NCBI GenBank assembly: GCA_963556145.1 | Contig: OY744472.1 | Coordinates: 2,790,001 to 2,854,000 of the forward strand | Reading direction: 5' to 3' | DNA: 64,000 nt | Source of the DNA: Hygrocybe punicea | Taxonomy: Eukaryota; Basidiomycota; Agaricomycetes; Agaricales; Hygrophoraceae | Part shown: piece by piece, positions 20,598-31,283 of the stretch | How positions within the stretch are numbered: position 1 is the stretch's first letter | How the letters are laid out: every line of letters begins with the position of its first letter | The notes under the pieces: generated by a model | The model's input: only the letters and a program-made list of their open reading frames with translations | Told to the model about the DNA's origin: nothing | Database searches by the model: none | Translations under genes and position numbers: made by a program

Positions 20598-23042
20598 CCA
20601 TAACGGCGTGTGGGTTGACGCGCTGGTCGTCCTAAACCACGACTTTCGTGTTCCCTGAATGTCTCTGACGACCTAAATTCTCTTCCGTCATGCTTACCAT
20701 AAGCTTCTCCGCGTTCCCTTTGCTTGAAAGATCCCCTGTTGCTTCTGTGGAATTTGGAACTTCCACGGAATGTAGGTCGTTCAGGGTCGTCTGCGATGTC
20801 CTTCCCCAACACGTCCCCAGATTGGTACCTGTCGAATCGGTTGAGACGATCTTCATCTTTTCTTGAAGACCCCCAGCTTCCGGTGGCCCTTGTCGATCGC
20901 TGTTGTCCCCTTCCTTCCCAGTTATTCCGATATCTCCCCGGTCTTTCCTCACGATATCCTCGTCCAATGGGCTTGCTCGAGACCCCGAGTTTCTGAAGGA
21001 ACATCTCCGACACATAAGGCGGGATCGGCAGCCCACAGGCTTCCACCGTCCAATCCTTGCAACCCTGAACGATGTCAGACTTTTGCACACGGAGTTCGGA
21101 CGATTTTGCCATGTAGTATCCGAGGAGGGAAGTAAATGTTTCATTCACCGCCTCCTTGTCCAGGTTCTGCACGAGTTCCGAAATGTTACGTTCCACGTCT
21201 TCGACGGCGCGAGTAACGGGAACAGTGAATCGGGGTGTTTTCGCACCAGCACGGGAGGAATAATGCGGAAGGCCTTTGGAGAAAGATGATGGATCTGAAT
21301 CGTACTGTGCAGCGAGCCTCTGAACCTGCGAAGCGAGCTCGTTCACCGTCAATGGCTTGAGAGGCATCTCGGTAAGCTGCGATGAAACAAAACCAATCTC
21401 CCAAGGAAGCAGTACGAGATCGCCACGACCCTCAGTCCCAGCACGACCGGTTCGGCCGATACGGTGGACATACTGTTCTGTACCACCAGGGATGCCAACC
21501 TGGATGACTCGAGTGACACCCGGATAATCGACCCCGCGGGCGGAGACATCGGAAGAAACGAGGATGGCAGCACCGGACTTGTCGTTCCTAAATGCATCAG
21601 AGGTTCTCGTGCGAGACCGCTGATCTCTCTTGGAGTGGATTTCGTACACGTTGGTACCGCTTCCGGCGGGAAGCGTCGTATTGGACAATTTCAGCAGCAG
21701 CATGGTGAACAGCTGGGTCATTTTCGTCGTTGGCAAGAAAACAATCATCTTGGATTTTCCCGGATTACTCAACTGATCGTGTGCGAGGAGGCGAATCAAG
21801 TGCGGGATTTGATGTCCGGCGTTCGGAAGGACCGTGTGGTACTGTTGCACGTGAGCATGCACTGGGGACGTATTGTCAGTGACCGTGTTAATAAAGAGGT
21901 GATTTGGTTCTAAGGTGGAGCGGGCGACTTGTTGAATATTGCGTGAAACCGTGGCAGAGAATAAGAATGTTTGGCGCTCCGGTGTTGGTGGGAGGAACCC
22001 TTTAATGGCGTCTATGTCGTCCCGGAAACCAATATCAAGGAGAGTGTCTGTTTCATCAAGGATGAGCTGAAAAAAATGACAACAAATAAACACCGTCTCG
22101 AGAAACACGGACGAAAAAGATTTCTTACTAATTTTGTCTTGGAGAAAGCTTTCGCCACTTCCGGCTCGGTCATGAGCAGATCTCTCATGCGCCCGGGGGT
22201 GGCGACAACAATATCACACCTGCCCTGAAGCCATTCACGCATCTGTTTCCCCTTGCCCACGCCGCCGGTAAATAGTCTTACCTCCATGCCCGGATGGTGA
22301 TAGCAGAGCCTCACCGCCTCACTCGCGATCTGCGTCGCTAGTTCACGCGTTGGGCTGAGGATGAGGGTACCAACATGGCCCCGAGTAAACGACCGTCTTG
22401 CTCGTTCTTCGACTGCTTTATTTGGCGCGAGACCAGAATCTGTCACTGCCTGTTTGACGAATTCGTGAATCGATTTGAGGCGGGCTTCGATGGCGGGTAC
22501 AAGGAAAGCTAGTGTTTTTCCAGTGCCTGTCTTAGCTCTCACGAGAAGATCGCGTGGTTGCTGACGCGCCCCGCCAGGTGGCGGCTCCGCGTTGTAAGGT
22601 TCAGCTATCTGAGGCAAAAGGGGGAGGACCTCTGCTTGGACGGGTGACATGTGTGTCAAGCCGAAAGGTCTTCGAACAATGGCTTCTAAAGTCCCGGCGG
22701 ATATTGCATCCTTGAGAGAAGTAAATCTTGGCAAGTTTAGATCAATGTCTACTGAGGTTGTTGAATGAATTGGGGATACGGGAGCATCTGGTTTCAAATC
22801 ATTGCGATAGGCACGTTTTGTGGCAAGTGTGTGTTCCCGTCGCGAAAAAAATGATAGAGACGATGCATCTTATAAGGTACGGATTGTTGACGACGGGGAA
22901 AGGGCAACAAAGATACGAAGTGCTCACCGTGGTGTCTGGAGGTAGGGAGGGCGATAAATTTAAACGTATGTGGGCGGATGATTGTCCGTGAAGAAGAATG
23001 AGCGAATATTCTACTTCCATTTATCCATAACGTAGTTGTCAT
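20579..23042 (-). CDS. DEAD-box (DETD) RNA helicase, probably mitochondrial, Mss116-like
   Basis: Three exons are read on the minus strand: 23042-22928, 22868-22129 and 22066-20579 (2343 nt, 780 aa). The first 40 or so residues (start MTTTLWINGSRIF) are rich in Arg, Ser and Thr and poor in acidic residues, like a mitochondrial presequence. The core has the Q-motif region, Walker A AKTGTGKT, SPTRELATQ, TPGR, DETD in place of DEAD, FSATV, then the second RecA lobe with VSSDVSARGVDYPGV and YVHRIGRTGRAG. A C-terminal Arg/Gly/Asn-rich tail from about residue 680 resembles that of Mss116/CYT-19 RNA chaperones, which help mitochondrial group I/II intron splicing (family knowledge). The Ngaro-like element sits 1 nt after its stop codon, so its original 3' UTR now lies 5.5 kb away. 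Confidence 0.92.
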
Positions 23043-23310
23043 CGTCGACGAGATCCCAGGACTTCAGGCCAAACGCTTGGCCGTATTGACTGGGTTTTTG
23101 CCAGGGAGAATTTTTAGGGTTCTGGAAAAGGAAATTATGACAATATTAATGCCCCGGACACCTTGTTGCAGGAACCCCAGCCAGTCCAACAGCACGTGAT
23201 GCTCACTCCCCAGACTGTGTCCCGATGTGGCTGAAAAGTGTTCCCACGGTATCCACATGGCTTTCCCTCACTAAGTTGCCATTCCCAAAATCTTCAATTC
23301 ATCCATTTTA
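23043..23310. other. Helicase upstream region
   Basis: About 270 bp with no supported gene. It should hold the helicase promoter on the minus strand. The transposon stack begins at 23311. Confidence 0.5.
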
Positions 23311-23386
23311 CTAAGGGCCTGTTCTGCAACTTGATTACTAAGATTCCTTAACTTTTCCCAATGCATGCCGGTTATGCTGGATTCGT

Positions 23387-23519
23387 TGGATTAGGGAGAA
23401 AGAGTGATCATGTGACCTTCCCATGGTTGGATCTAGTAGATAGCCCTGTTTGGCAGTTAGAGAGTTCCAGTTTTAGCCTCAGAGCCCAGCGACTAGCTCG
23501 AGGACTCCTTCCATGTCCA
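23387..23519 (+). repeat. 5' LTR of element A
   Basis: 133 bp, TG...CA ends. It contains ATCATGTGACC, then CCCATGG, the block shared with the LTRs of B and C and with the 3' LTR at 58279. Confidence 0.75.
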
Positions 23520-23725
23520 TCGTGGTGATGAGTGTGTGATCCGACCTTTAACATGCTTACTTCTGCTCTGTTGTCATATCCCAAGCCTCTTCAGTGTTCA
23601 TCTCAGCACCTTCCTCTCAGCATCTCAGCGTTCCATGTCTCAGCATTCCTGTGTCTTGCATCTTAGCATTTCAACATTTTTGTCTCCCCGAATTTCTGTC
23701 ATTCCCCGCAATCTACCTGGTCGAC

Positions 23726-24520
23726 ATGCCTGGCCCCAGCAATGGAAAGAAGGCCCACAAACATGCAAAAACAGCTTCATACACCACAAAGCCACCAATG
23801 TCAGCTGTGACAAAATACATGGAAGAATATAACCATGGCATGTGCAATGCCACGATCGCCGAATTCAACACCATAGATGACAAATACAAGGCACTCAAAG
23901 GGTTTTTTGATATTGCAATTGAACTAGGACAATGTGCAGCACATGAGCAACTATCTAAGGCCACTACAACAGACGCCGAAGCTCGATGTGGTGCCTATGA
24001 AGCTGGCAAACTAGAAGGATGCTCGATAGGGTACAAAAAAGGCTTCAAAGACAGCCAGAACTCAGGCTACGATGAAGGGTATTTTGCCAGATATGATGCC
24101 AGCTGCCTCGCTGACCAACAGCAGCCTGCTTACGCATTTGTGTCCACCCAAACAATGCTGCCCACCAGCATTTCTGTCTCAACACAGACAGATTCGATGC
24201 CAGAGACGGCGCCCACTGCAACTCAGACAGAACCATGTACCGGCACCCCGGTATCCACACAAACAATGCCACAAAATTACACATCAATGGCCATACAAGC
24301 ATCACTGGCCCCCACCTATGCATTCCCAACGAAGATGATGCACCACATGTCAAAGTCAGCCCAAACGAGCGCACATGCCCTCATGTTCACATCAGTACAA
24401 ACAGATGAACCGCAAACACACCCACCAACACCCAATGCACATGAAAACACCACATGTCCCCACGCACACGTGGAAATGCATCTCAACAAGCCCCAGCACA
24501 CCCACCCTTACCAAAAATGA
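23726..24520 (+). CDS. STQT-repeat protein of element A (gag-like position), 264 aa, 3' frame decayed
   Basis: The start is the first ATG of a compositionally distinct region (MPGPSNGKKAHKHAK). Residues about 25-130 look helical and charged and include GYKKGFKDSQNSGYDEGYF. The rest is Thr/Pro-rich with repeated motifs VSTQTM, VSTQTD, TATQTE, VSTQTM, KSAQTS and TSVQTD. The stop at 24520 looks like a frameshift end, because in element B the Pro/Thr-rich frame runs on. The ORF originally continued across the C insertion point (24753) into 31174-31283 (PDQFTPTYAQDPVPM). I do not recognise the family. TQT-type motifs are the known recognition core of dynein light chain LC8 (inference only). Confidence 0.6.
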   Translation: MPGPSNGKKAHKHAKTASYTTKPPMSAVTKYMEEYNHGMCNATIAEFNTIDDKYKALKGFFDIAIELGQCAAHEQLSKATTTDAEARCGAYEAGKLEGCSIGYKKGFKDSQNSGYDEGYFARYDASCLADQQQPAYAFVSTQTMLPTSISVSTQTDSMPETAPTATQTEPCTGTPVSTQTMPQNYTSMAIQASLAPTYAFPTKMMHHMSKSAQTSAHALMFTSVQTDEPQTHPPTPNAHENTTCPHAHVEMHLNKPQHTHPYQK

Positions 24521-24756
24521 CCCCTGCTGCACCAGAACGTGCCATGTCACCAGGCCCACCGCATATCGCAGTGCCAGCCCACGCACACACGTTGAGAATG
24601 GCCCTGCACATCCCAACACCCCCCCTGCCACCCAACACTGACCACGAGACTCACCATGCCCCCACACCTGCCCAAATGGCCCCACCTCTCAAAGAACCAC
24701 CACCCCCACCAAGAAATGCATCCCAACAAGCGATCCCACCATGCCAGCATCAATGC

Positions 24757-24903
24757 TGGAGTGGGTCCGAGGGTGCTCACAGAATCAGACAGGGAATCAG
24801 TCAGAATGGGATAGGATGGGATCTGTCTACTACAGGCAACTGCTAGATAAAGGAACCAACCGTGGGACTCAGGTCACGTGATAGGACAGGCACTACCACT
24901 ACA
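24757..24903 (-). repeat. 3' LTR of element C
   Basis: 147 bp. On the minus strand it starts TGTAGTGGTAGTGCCTGTCC and ends CACTCCA, matching 31027-31173 in length and most of its sequence. Confidence 0.8.
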
Positions 24904-25062
24904 GGTGCCCCCCTTCTCTGTAGCAATGCCCTCGTCGCTAACAAAAGACAAGCAAAACAAAGAGAGCAGAAACAAGGGAAGGAAGCTGAAGGGGCTGGAA
25001 GGAAAGCAGAAACAGAAGGGGAACACAAAGCACACAAGAAAAGCAAAGAAAACAGGCATAGA

Positions 25063-26016
25063 CTAGTCTACCCCAGATGGATCTAATAATGGTGGATCAT
25101 GGTGAAAAAAAGGTGGGGAAATAGTGGTAGAATGTGGAAAAGGAAGTGGCACAGCATGGTGCGGGGCCAGGGGGTGGGTCCTTGGGCATGGGTCGACGCG
25201 AGGGGATGTGAGGCCACCATATGATGCGTGGGCGAGGCCGTGAATGTGTCTGTTTGGGGTATGGCCATCGTGGTACGTCGCGTGGGTGGGGCCATGGCCA
25301 TGGGGGCAGGGCAGATGGATTTGCATCGTTGGGTATGCAGTTGGGGTGGTCGTATCGTGGGGATGGGCTGTTGTGGTGGTGTGTAGACTCATGGGGGTGT
25401 GGAATGTGGGGCCATGTGTGTATAAACGGGGTATGGAGGGGCAGGGTGTGTTATTTGCATTGGGATGGTCGGTGGTTGCATGGGGATGGTCGATGGTGCT
25501 GGAAGTGGGCATGTAGGGCCATAAGAGGAGTCGGTGTGGGTCTGAGGGGTTGGTGCGTGCATGGTGCATTGTTGCATTTCCTTGAGTGGGGCCAGACGCA
25601 TCATTTGCGTGGGTATGGGCCATTGGGGCCATGTTGGTGCTGTAGGTGTGAGGGAGTTGATGCAGGTGTGTTGTGCTGTGCCCATGGGGTCGAGGAAGTG
25701 GGTACCGGTGCAGGCGAGAAGTGTCAGTCAGGGTGGTGACATGGCAGTTGGGCGACGTGGCAATGGGTGGGTGGGTGGGTGTGAAAATGGAATTGGTGAG
25801 GGTGGAACAGGTGAAAATGGGGTAGGTGGGGCTGCTGTATGAACGCAGGGGTATGATTAGTGTTTGGGTGTTCAGTAGTGCACCTGTGGGGGTCCAAATA
25901 TAAAATGGGAGGTTGAAAATGGGAACGACAATGTCGAGGGTGCATCTTGCTGCATGGCGGTGTTGCTGGATATGCCATCTGGCTCGGCAGCCTCTTGGGG
26001 ACTTTTTAAAGAGCAT
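25063..26016 (-). pseudogene. Degenerate Thr/His/Pro-rich frame of element C
   Basis: A 317-aa low-complexity frame lies where B carries its STQT-repeat ORF, on the same strand as element C. STQT motifs are not recognisable, and the composition (many His, Thr, Pro) suggests a frame-shifted descendant of that ORF. Real translation is doubtful. Confidence 0.3.
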
Positions 26017-26226
26017 GGGGTGCTGTGGGTGCGTGTGGGTTTTCGGATTTCTGGTGAATGAAGTTGGTGACGCAGCTTCGTGAAGTGGCTGTGCGTGATG
26101 TTGAGGAACTGCGGAAAATGGTGCGGATGGTCGCGGGGCATGTAGAACGATTCGGATGTAACACTGGGGCCTTCAGCAACTGTTTTTTATATGGTTTTGC
26201 ATTGGGGTGCTGCATGGAATTGCACT

Positions 26227-26502
26227 GAGGATGCGGGTTCAGGGTGGCTTCAGAACAATAAAGAGATCCTTGCCTAGGGGTGTCAGCGTAGAAGTGACGG
26301 TGGATAAGTCAGTGTCGGGAATAGTAGTAAAAAGTGGAAATGGAAGTAAAAATATAAGCCACCATGTAAAACTGGACAAATAACAATAAATCCAGCAATG
26401 AACGGAATGAAAACGGGTGAATAACAATGAACCCGACGATGCCGACGATGTCAGGTATGGCGGGTCAGGTTGGGTCAGGTTGGAAATGATGAATGATGAC
26501 GT
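26227..26502. repeat. Dispersed repeat R, left part
   Basis: About 275 bp (from GATGCGGGTTCAGGG) are closely similar to 60385-60655. The match resumes after element B at 29974, so R was contiguous before B inserted. The class of R is not clear. Confidence 0.75.
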
Positions 26503-26659
26503 TGTAGTGGTAGTGCCTGTCCTGTCACGTGACTGGATTCCCACGGTTCGTCATAGTCAGTAGCTGATCTGATGTAGTAGATAGTTCCCATCCTAGTCTT
26601 TCCGTGCTTTCCAGCAAGACTCCCTCAGAGAGTCCCACAGCAGCCTCTGACCCTCTCCA
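26503..26659 (+). repeat. 5' LTR of element B
   Basis: 157 bp, almost identical to 29813-29969; shares a CACGTGAC, CCCACGG core block with the LTRs of A and C. Confidence 0.88.
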
Positions 26660-26906
26660 ACGTGGTGATGAGAGCGGCTTCGAATCCTGCCAGCAATTCT
26701 TCGTGACTGCCCACATTTTCTGCTTTTTCTGGCCATTTCCTACACTTTTCGAGCCCTAGAACATTTCCGAGCGCTGAGAACCGAGCCCCTTATTCCAACA
26801 CCCGAGAACTTTCAGAACCCTGAGCACCGAGAACCGAGCACCGAGAACTTCCAGAACCCGAGCACCGAGCACCGAGAACTTTTCACATTTTATTTCACCA
26901 TGACAA

Positions 26907-28043
26907 CAAGGGGGTGTTGGAACGCGAATTTCCAATATACACTCATATTTTTTTTTTACTGGGTCCGTTGACCCCCCCTCCCCCCCCCCTCCTTCTAAAT
27001 AAGGCAAAATATCCGCACGTGATACCTACCACACAGCTGCCTGAACAAAACTACACATACGAAGCCACAACTAGCACGTAGCATACATCAATAGAAACTA
27101 ATTTTGATGACGCTTGGTCCTGCCACTTCCGTGGCAACTGGGGCACACCCAACTTTTGGATGTGGTTTGGTCCAATTCCATGCAATTTCGATGGAACTAA
27201 GTACCGTTGTCAGTTATCATAGTAGAAACAAAAAGAACAGCTCACCCAAACAGTCTCACAACCAGATCACCCGAGAACACAGCCAAGGGATGGTCCGCTC
27301 CCACTGGAGGGATAGATTTTGGTATGTTCTTCATCTTCTGGTTGAGTTCTTGAAGCAGACGTGTCGCAATCATGCAAGGCGGTATCAATGGTAGTTGAGA
27401 TGTGGGGTGCGAACTTGACAGTGAGTTTGCTTCTGCTGGAACTGTTTCCAATGTTGACATCTGTGCAGGATCATTGATCGATTGTGCATGAACCAGAGGC
27501 GGTGCGGATACTTTGGACAGGTTGAGCGCCGGCTGTGACCTGAAGAAGGTGAGTAGAGAAGCATCTGGTTTTGCTTTTGGCTTTTTAAACAAACCACCAT
27601 GCGCCCCTTGCTTGCTAATAGCCTGCGCTACTCGACATGCTTTGGATTGGCGATGGATTTCCAGGTTTTTTAGGCCAGCTGTTCCCACTCGGACCAGTTC
27701 TCCGCAATCAGGGCATTGGAGCTGGCTTTCTGATGTGTATTGATTTGTACTAGGCTCACAAAGGTTGACATTGGTTTTATAAATATTTCGTCACCACATA
27801 CCTTTTTTTCTTAGCCATTTTGGCTGATTATGAAAGTGCATCAGCTCGAAGAAATAATTTTGCCTTCGTATTACTTCATGGGACAGCTACAATGCTTCTA
27901 TTATTACTTCTTAGGCATGAATGAAGTAATTAGCCTGCCACTTTCGCAGCAAAACCCGGAGTCCAAAAAAATTATTCGGGCAGCCAGCTGACCCCCCCCC
28001 CCCCCTACCCTAGGTTTGGGATTCGCATTCCGACACCCCCTTG
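26907..28043 (-). mobile_element. TIR element T (1137 bp, 8-bp TSD), hAT-like ends
   Basis: TIRs start CAAGGGGGTGTYGGAAYGCG at both ends. The 8-bp duplication CATGACAA is perfect (26899-26906 and 28044-28051). Eight-bp duplications and a YARNG-type start fit hAT elements, although KDZ/Zisupton elements also make 8-bp duplications, so the class is tentative. It carries a truncated zinc-finger gene on the minus strand. It landed on the start codon of the element B ORF. Confidence 0.88.
27242..27818 (-). pseudogene. Truncated zinc-finger protein N-terminus in element T
   Basis: It starts MAKKK at 27818. A GT-AG intron leads into TNQYTSESQLQ, then a C2HC-type finger (CPDC, then LKNLEIHRQSKAC), a Lys-rich stretch and a Ser/Pro-rich region ending near a possible donor at 27245. 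Such BED-like fingers often start DNA-transposon proteins (family knowledge). The catalytic part is absent, so this looks like the leftover of a deleted autonomous copy. Confidence 0.6.
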
Positions 28044-28044
28044 C

Positions 28045-29163
28045 ATGACAAACAAAAAGAAAACCACAAAAAAATCCTCGACTGCTAGTGCTACGGACCA
28101 ATGCGAACCTACACCCACCATTTCGGGTTCCCAGTTTCAAGATGGTGCAATCATGCGCATTAAAGACATGGAAAAACTTCTGTCATCAGTCCTTGAAAAA
28201 GGCAGAGCCCAGGGCATCGCGGAAGAACGCGCTCGCTGGGAGCATTCTACAGCACCCATCGTCGCCTGCACATCCACCCAGTTAGCCCCACCAACCCACA
28301 TATCAGCGTCAACGCAGACGAACGCAGCAACGCAGCCAGAGCCGCTCACTGGCACTTCCGTCTCGACGCAAACGGAGCCGCGCATCTGTGCATGTGCGTC
28401 AACACAAATGCCGGCATCGATGTTGATGCCAATGGCACCCAGCAACGCGTCCGCGCCCCCACAAGCTGCCACACGTACGCATGCATCTGCATTGACGCAA
28501 ATGACGCCACCAGCTGCTGTTTCCACAGCAACCCAACAGCAACCACCCTCCACCACCTCCCCGTCAAGCCAGACGGCCCCATCCACGTGTGAAAAGACGT
28601 CCCCACATGACCCAACACACCCGCCATCCCCTGAAACAACCGCGCGCATCCCAACACACGCCCCCTCGCCCAGCACTGAACGCAAGACGCACCGCGCGTC
28701 AACGCCCACCCAAACACATATGTTCTCGTGTGAATATGCGTCCCACCACGCCCCAACACGTCCGTCTTCACCGACGACGATGGCCGTTGCACCAGACCGC
28801 GCCACGTCACCAGAACCGGCCCCAACCAGTCCCCACTCACCTACAGCAGGCGCGCAAGTGTTAACGCCGCCGCCCTCCCAAGGACCACCATCCCCACCGA
28901 AGACCACGTCCATACACGCGTCAGAACGCAATTCCAATGCGCCAGCACCAGTACCCAACCAGTTTACGCCCCCACAGGCCCAAAATCCCGTGCCCGTGCA
29001 CCAAGATGCGCCCAGACGTGCCCCAGACCCTGTTTTTCCCCCAGGTCTATACCCACGTGTGCCCACGTCAGCCCGGAACCACAACGTCGCCCCCAGACGA
29101 CGTCGAAACGCGAGCCGACGTGTATGCGAGGAACAGGGAGACACAGACGGCAAGGGTAGCTGA
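28045..29163 (+). CDS. STQT-repeat protein of element B, 372 aa
   Basis: It starts MTNKKKTTKK at an ATG that lies within the 8-bp duplication made by element T. The N-terminal 80 or so residues are charged and helical (IMRIKDMEKLLSSVLEKGRA). The rest is Pro/Thr/Ala-rich with SASTQTN, SVSTQTE, CASTQM and ALTQM. Compared with element A, the reading frame should continue past 29163. A second open frame, 29252-29665, encodes a block also found in A: FDWAEEAAAIPIHATF, then PRDISTLRSN, then WDRDPRLHDLSQAL. One or two frameshifts therefore separate them. Function unknown; gag-like by position. Confidence 0.55.
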   Translation: MTNKKKTTKKSSTASATDQCEPTPTISGSQFQDGAIMRIKDMEKLLSSVLEKGRAQGIAEERARWEHSTAPIVACTSTQLAPPTHISASTQTNAATQPEPLTGTSVSTQTEPRICACASTQMPASMLMPMAPSNASAPPQAATRTHASALTQMTPPAAVSTATQQQPPSTTSPSSQTAPSTCEKTSPHDPTHPPSPETTARIPTHAPSPSTERKTHRASTPTQTHMFSCEYASHHAPTRPSSPTTMAVAPDRATSPEPAPTSPHSPTAGAQVLTPPPSQGPPSPPKTTSIHASERNSNAPAPVPNQFTPPQAQNPVPVHQDAPRRAPDPVFPPGLYPRVPTSARNHNVAPRRRRNASRRVCEEQGDTDGKGS

Positions 29164-29812
29164 GATGAGCAAGGAAATCCCAGCGATGAGCAATGATACG
29201 TGCCTAGACAATGGGAAGGGCCAATGAGGGACCACGAATGGCTCGATTGGCGTGTGCAGCCCCACCCCAGCAAATTTGCCCGCACCTACGTTACCACCTC
29301 CACGATTCGACTGGGCCGAAGAAGCCGCCGCGATTCCCATCCACGCCACCTTTCCAACACGAACCCCCCGTGACATTTCGACCCTCCGTTCCAACATGCA
29401 ACGACGACCTTTTTCCACTCTAGGGCGCCGTGCTCGACGGCGCAGCTACCCATGCCCCCAATGTTTCTGCACCGCCCCCACTGGTTCCGTCGTCACTCGA
29501 AGCCATCCTTGTGGCATTGGTCCAGGACGGCCCATCGTCACACAACCCCTCACGCTGACCAGCTCGAAGCCACCCAACTCGATGCACCTCAATTGGGATC
29601 GTGACCCCCGCCTTCATGACTTGAGTCAAGCCCTGGTAGCTTTGGGTTGGACAAGGCCTAGGTAGAGTTGAGCTTTCTGTCTGGACCAATTTTTGTTTTG
29701 TTTTGTTCATTTGTGTTTGTTGCTCTCTTTTCTTTCCCCCTTCCCCTGCCTTTCTTTTCGCTTCTCTCTCTTCGGCTAGCGATGAGGGCGTCGCTACAAG
29801 AGGGGGGGCACT

Positions 29813-29969
29813 TGTAGTGGTAGTGCCTGTCCTGTCACGTGACTGGATTCCCATGGTTCGTCGTAGTCAGTAGCTGATCTGATGTAGTAGATAGTTCCCA
29901 TCCTAGTCTTTCCGTGCTTTCCAGCAAGACTCCCTCAGAGAGTCCCACAGCAGCCTCCGACCCTCTCCA
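29813..29969 (+). repeat. 3' LTR of element B
   Basis: 157 bp, preceded by a purine tract at about 29797-29812 and followed by the ACGT target duplication. Confidence 0.88.
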
Positions 29970-29973
29970 ACGT

Positions 29974-30080
29974 GAACTATCAGAGTCTAAGGGCTACTAG
30001 GATGAGCTTGTGAAGGGATTAAAAGATGCTTCTGACTATAAGGAAATGGGGACTAAGGGTATCTCTTTTTGTACAGTCAT
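29974..30080. repeat. Dispersed repeat R, right part
   Basis: Continues the match to 60670-60775 (for example ACTATAAGGAAATGGGGAC) on the far side of element B. Confidence 0.7.
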
Positions 30081-30086
30081 TGGGGA

Positions 30087-30456
30087 CTGTTGCCACAGCT
30101 ATAGCCGATGTTTTTTGAAAAATTGCCTTTTTAGGCTAGTAAAATTAGGCAAAATTATGAAAATATTTGAGGAGATGGGCGAAGCCAAAAGCTGAGGGGT
30201 CACTTAAGGGTGCTAAGGATTTGGGGCTCAATTCTCAGGGTTCTTCAGGGATAGCTGTTGGATGGTAGCTGGCTAGGCTCAACAGCTATAGTTGAATAAC
30301 TCTGAAGATTGGGCACCAAATTCTTAGCACCCTTAAGTGACCCCCCAGCTTTTGGCTTCGCCCATCTCCTCAAATATTTTCATAATTTTGCCTAATTTTA
30401 CTAACCTAAAAAGGCAATTTTTCAAAAAACATCGGCTATAGCCGTGGCAGCACTAC
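30087..30456. repeat. Long hairpin (inverted repeat, arms about 130 bp)
   Basis: Arm 30087-30220 (TGTTGCCACAGCTATAGCCG, through CTTAAGGGTGCTAAG) is the near-perfect reverse complement of 30322-30456, around a loop of about 100 bp. It looks like a MITE or fold-back element. A diverged single arm (TGTAGCCAATGTTTTTCG) lies at about 44640-44710 inside K. Confidence 0.85.
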
Positions 30457-30479
30457 GTTTTATAGTACATGAGTGAGTA

Positions 30480-31026
30480 ATCTACTTTCGGACATATCTA
30501 TTTTGGCTGATGGTAAACCACAAAGAAAGGTTGGAATGGGGATGAGAAGAGGGGAGTTGTGATGCGACAGTGACAGGATAATGAAGGGGAAAATGAATGT
30601 CCAAGAAAAAGATCTAAAATCTCATACATATCTCCGAAAGGATGAGGGGATGCGTATATAAGGCAAGTCCAAAGTTGGGAATTGAGTCCAATGAGATCCA
30701 TCTTCTAGAATTGGAACTCCGGGGCTTATGAGGCTGCCGGATTTGGTCCAAAAGCAGCTGTGACAAAGGCAGCATACATCGGGTCACGTCACATCGGGTT
30801 ACGTCGGGTTGGAATGGGAATCGTTTGGAGGAGTCAGGTTCATCCAGATTTGTGATATATCAATGATATGGACTCAGAGGGATGTTGAGTCTCTACAGCG
30901 CAGGTGGGCTCTTAGGGGTGTTCTCTGTGCTCGAAAATCTCTGTTGCTGTACTCAAAAAGGGTCTGTGTGAGTGGAATGTTGTGGTCTCTGGTGGTGTGG
31001 CTCAAATTGCACTCTCATCACCACGA
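30480..31026. other. Internal part of element C without a supported gene
   Basis: This is the 5' internal region of C on the minus strand. Short frames here show no family features. GTATATAAGGC near 30655 resemb les a TATA motif but no transcript can be assigned. Confidence 0.4.
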
Positions 31027-31173
31027 TGGAGTGCATCCAAGGGTGCTCACGGAATCAGACAGGGAATCAGTTGGAATGGGATAGGATGGGATCTGTCTAC
31101 TACAGGCAACTGCTAGATAGAGGAACCAACCATGGGACTCAGGTCACGTGATAGGATAGACACTATCACTACA
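31027..31173 (-). repeat. 5' LTR of element C
   Basis: 147 bp, pair of 24757-24903; ATGC follows at 31174-31177. Confidence 0.8.
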
Positions 31174-31283
31174 ATGCCCGACCAGTTCACACCCACATAC
31201 GCCCAAGACCCTGTGCCCATGCAATACAACATGTCAAAACACGTCCCAGACCCCATCCCCACCCCAAGTGCATACCCACACGC

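Larger units (their letters stand above)
26503..29969 (+). mobile_element. LTR element B (157-bp LTRs), inserted in repeat R
   Basis: LTRs 26503-26659 and 29813-29969 are both 157 bp, start TGTAGTGGTAG and end CTCTCCA. The 4-bp duplication ACGT is at 26499-26502 and 29970-29973. A purine tract (AAGAGGGGGGGCACT) precedes the 3' LTR, and TGGTGATGAGAGC follows the 5' LTR. Repeat R at about 60640-60690 shows a related empty site. Without the T insertion the element would be about 2.3 kb, too small for pol, so it is a non-autonomous (TRIM-like) unit with its own ORF. Confidence 0.9.
24757..31173 (-). mobile_element. LTR element C, inverse copy related to A and B, inserted in A
   Basis: LTRs of 147 bp at 24757-24903 and 31027-31173, both in minus orientation. 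The same 4-bp duplication ATGC occurs at 24753-24756 and 31174-31177. On the minus strand a purine tract (GAGAAGGGGGGCACC) precedes the LTR at 24903, and TGGTGATGAGAG follows the LTR that ends at 31027. Removing C joins the two halves of the element A reading frame. Internally it holds a degenerate Thr/His/Pro-rich frame, repeat R, element B and a long hairpin. Confidence 0.85.

Noticed and set aside
25221..25842. Plus-strand Gly/Trp/Cys-rich frames
   Set aside because: Reverse complements of the Thr/His/Pro-rich low-complexity region of element C.
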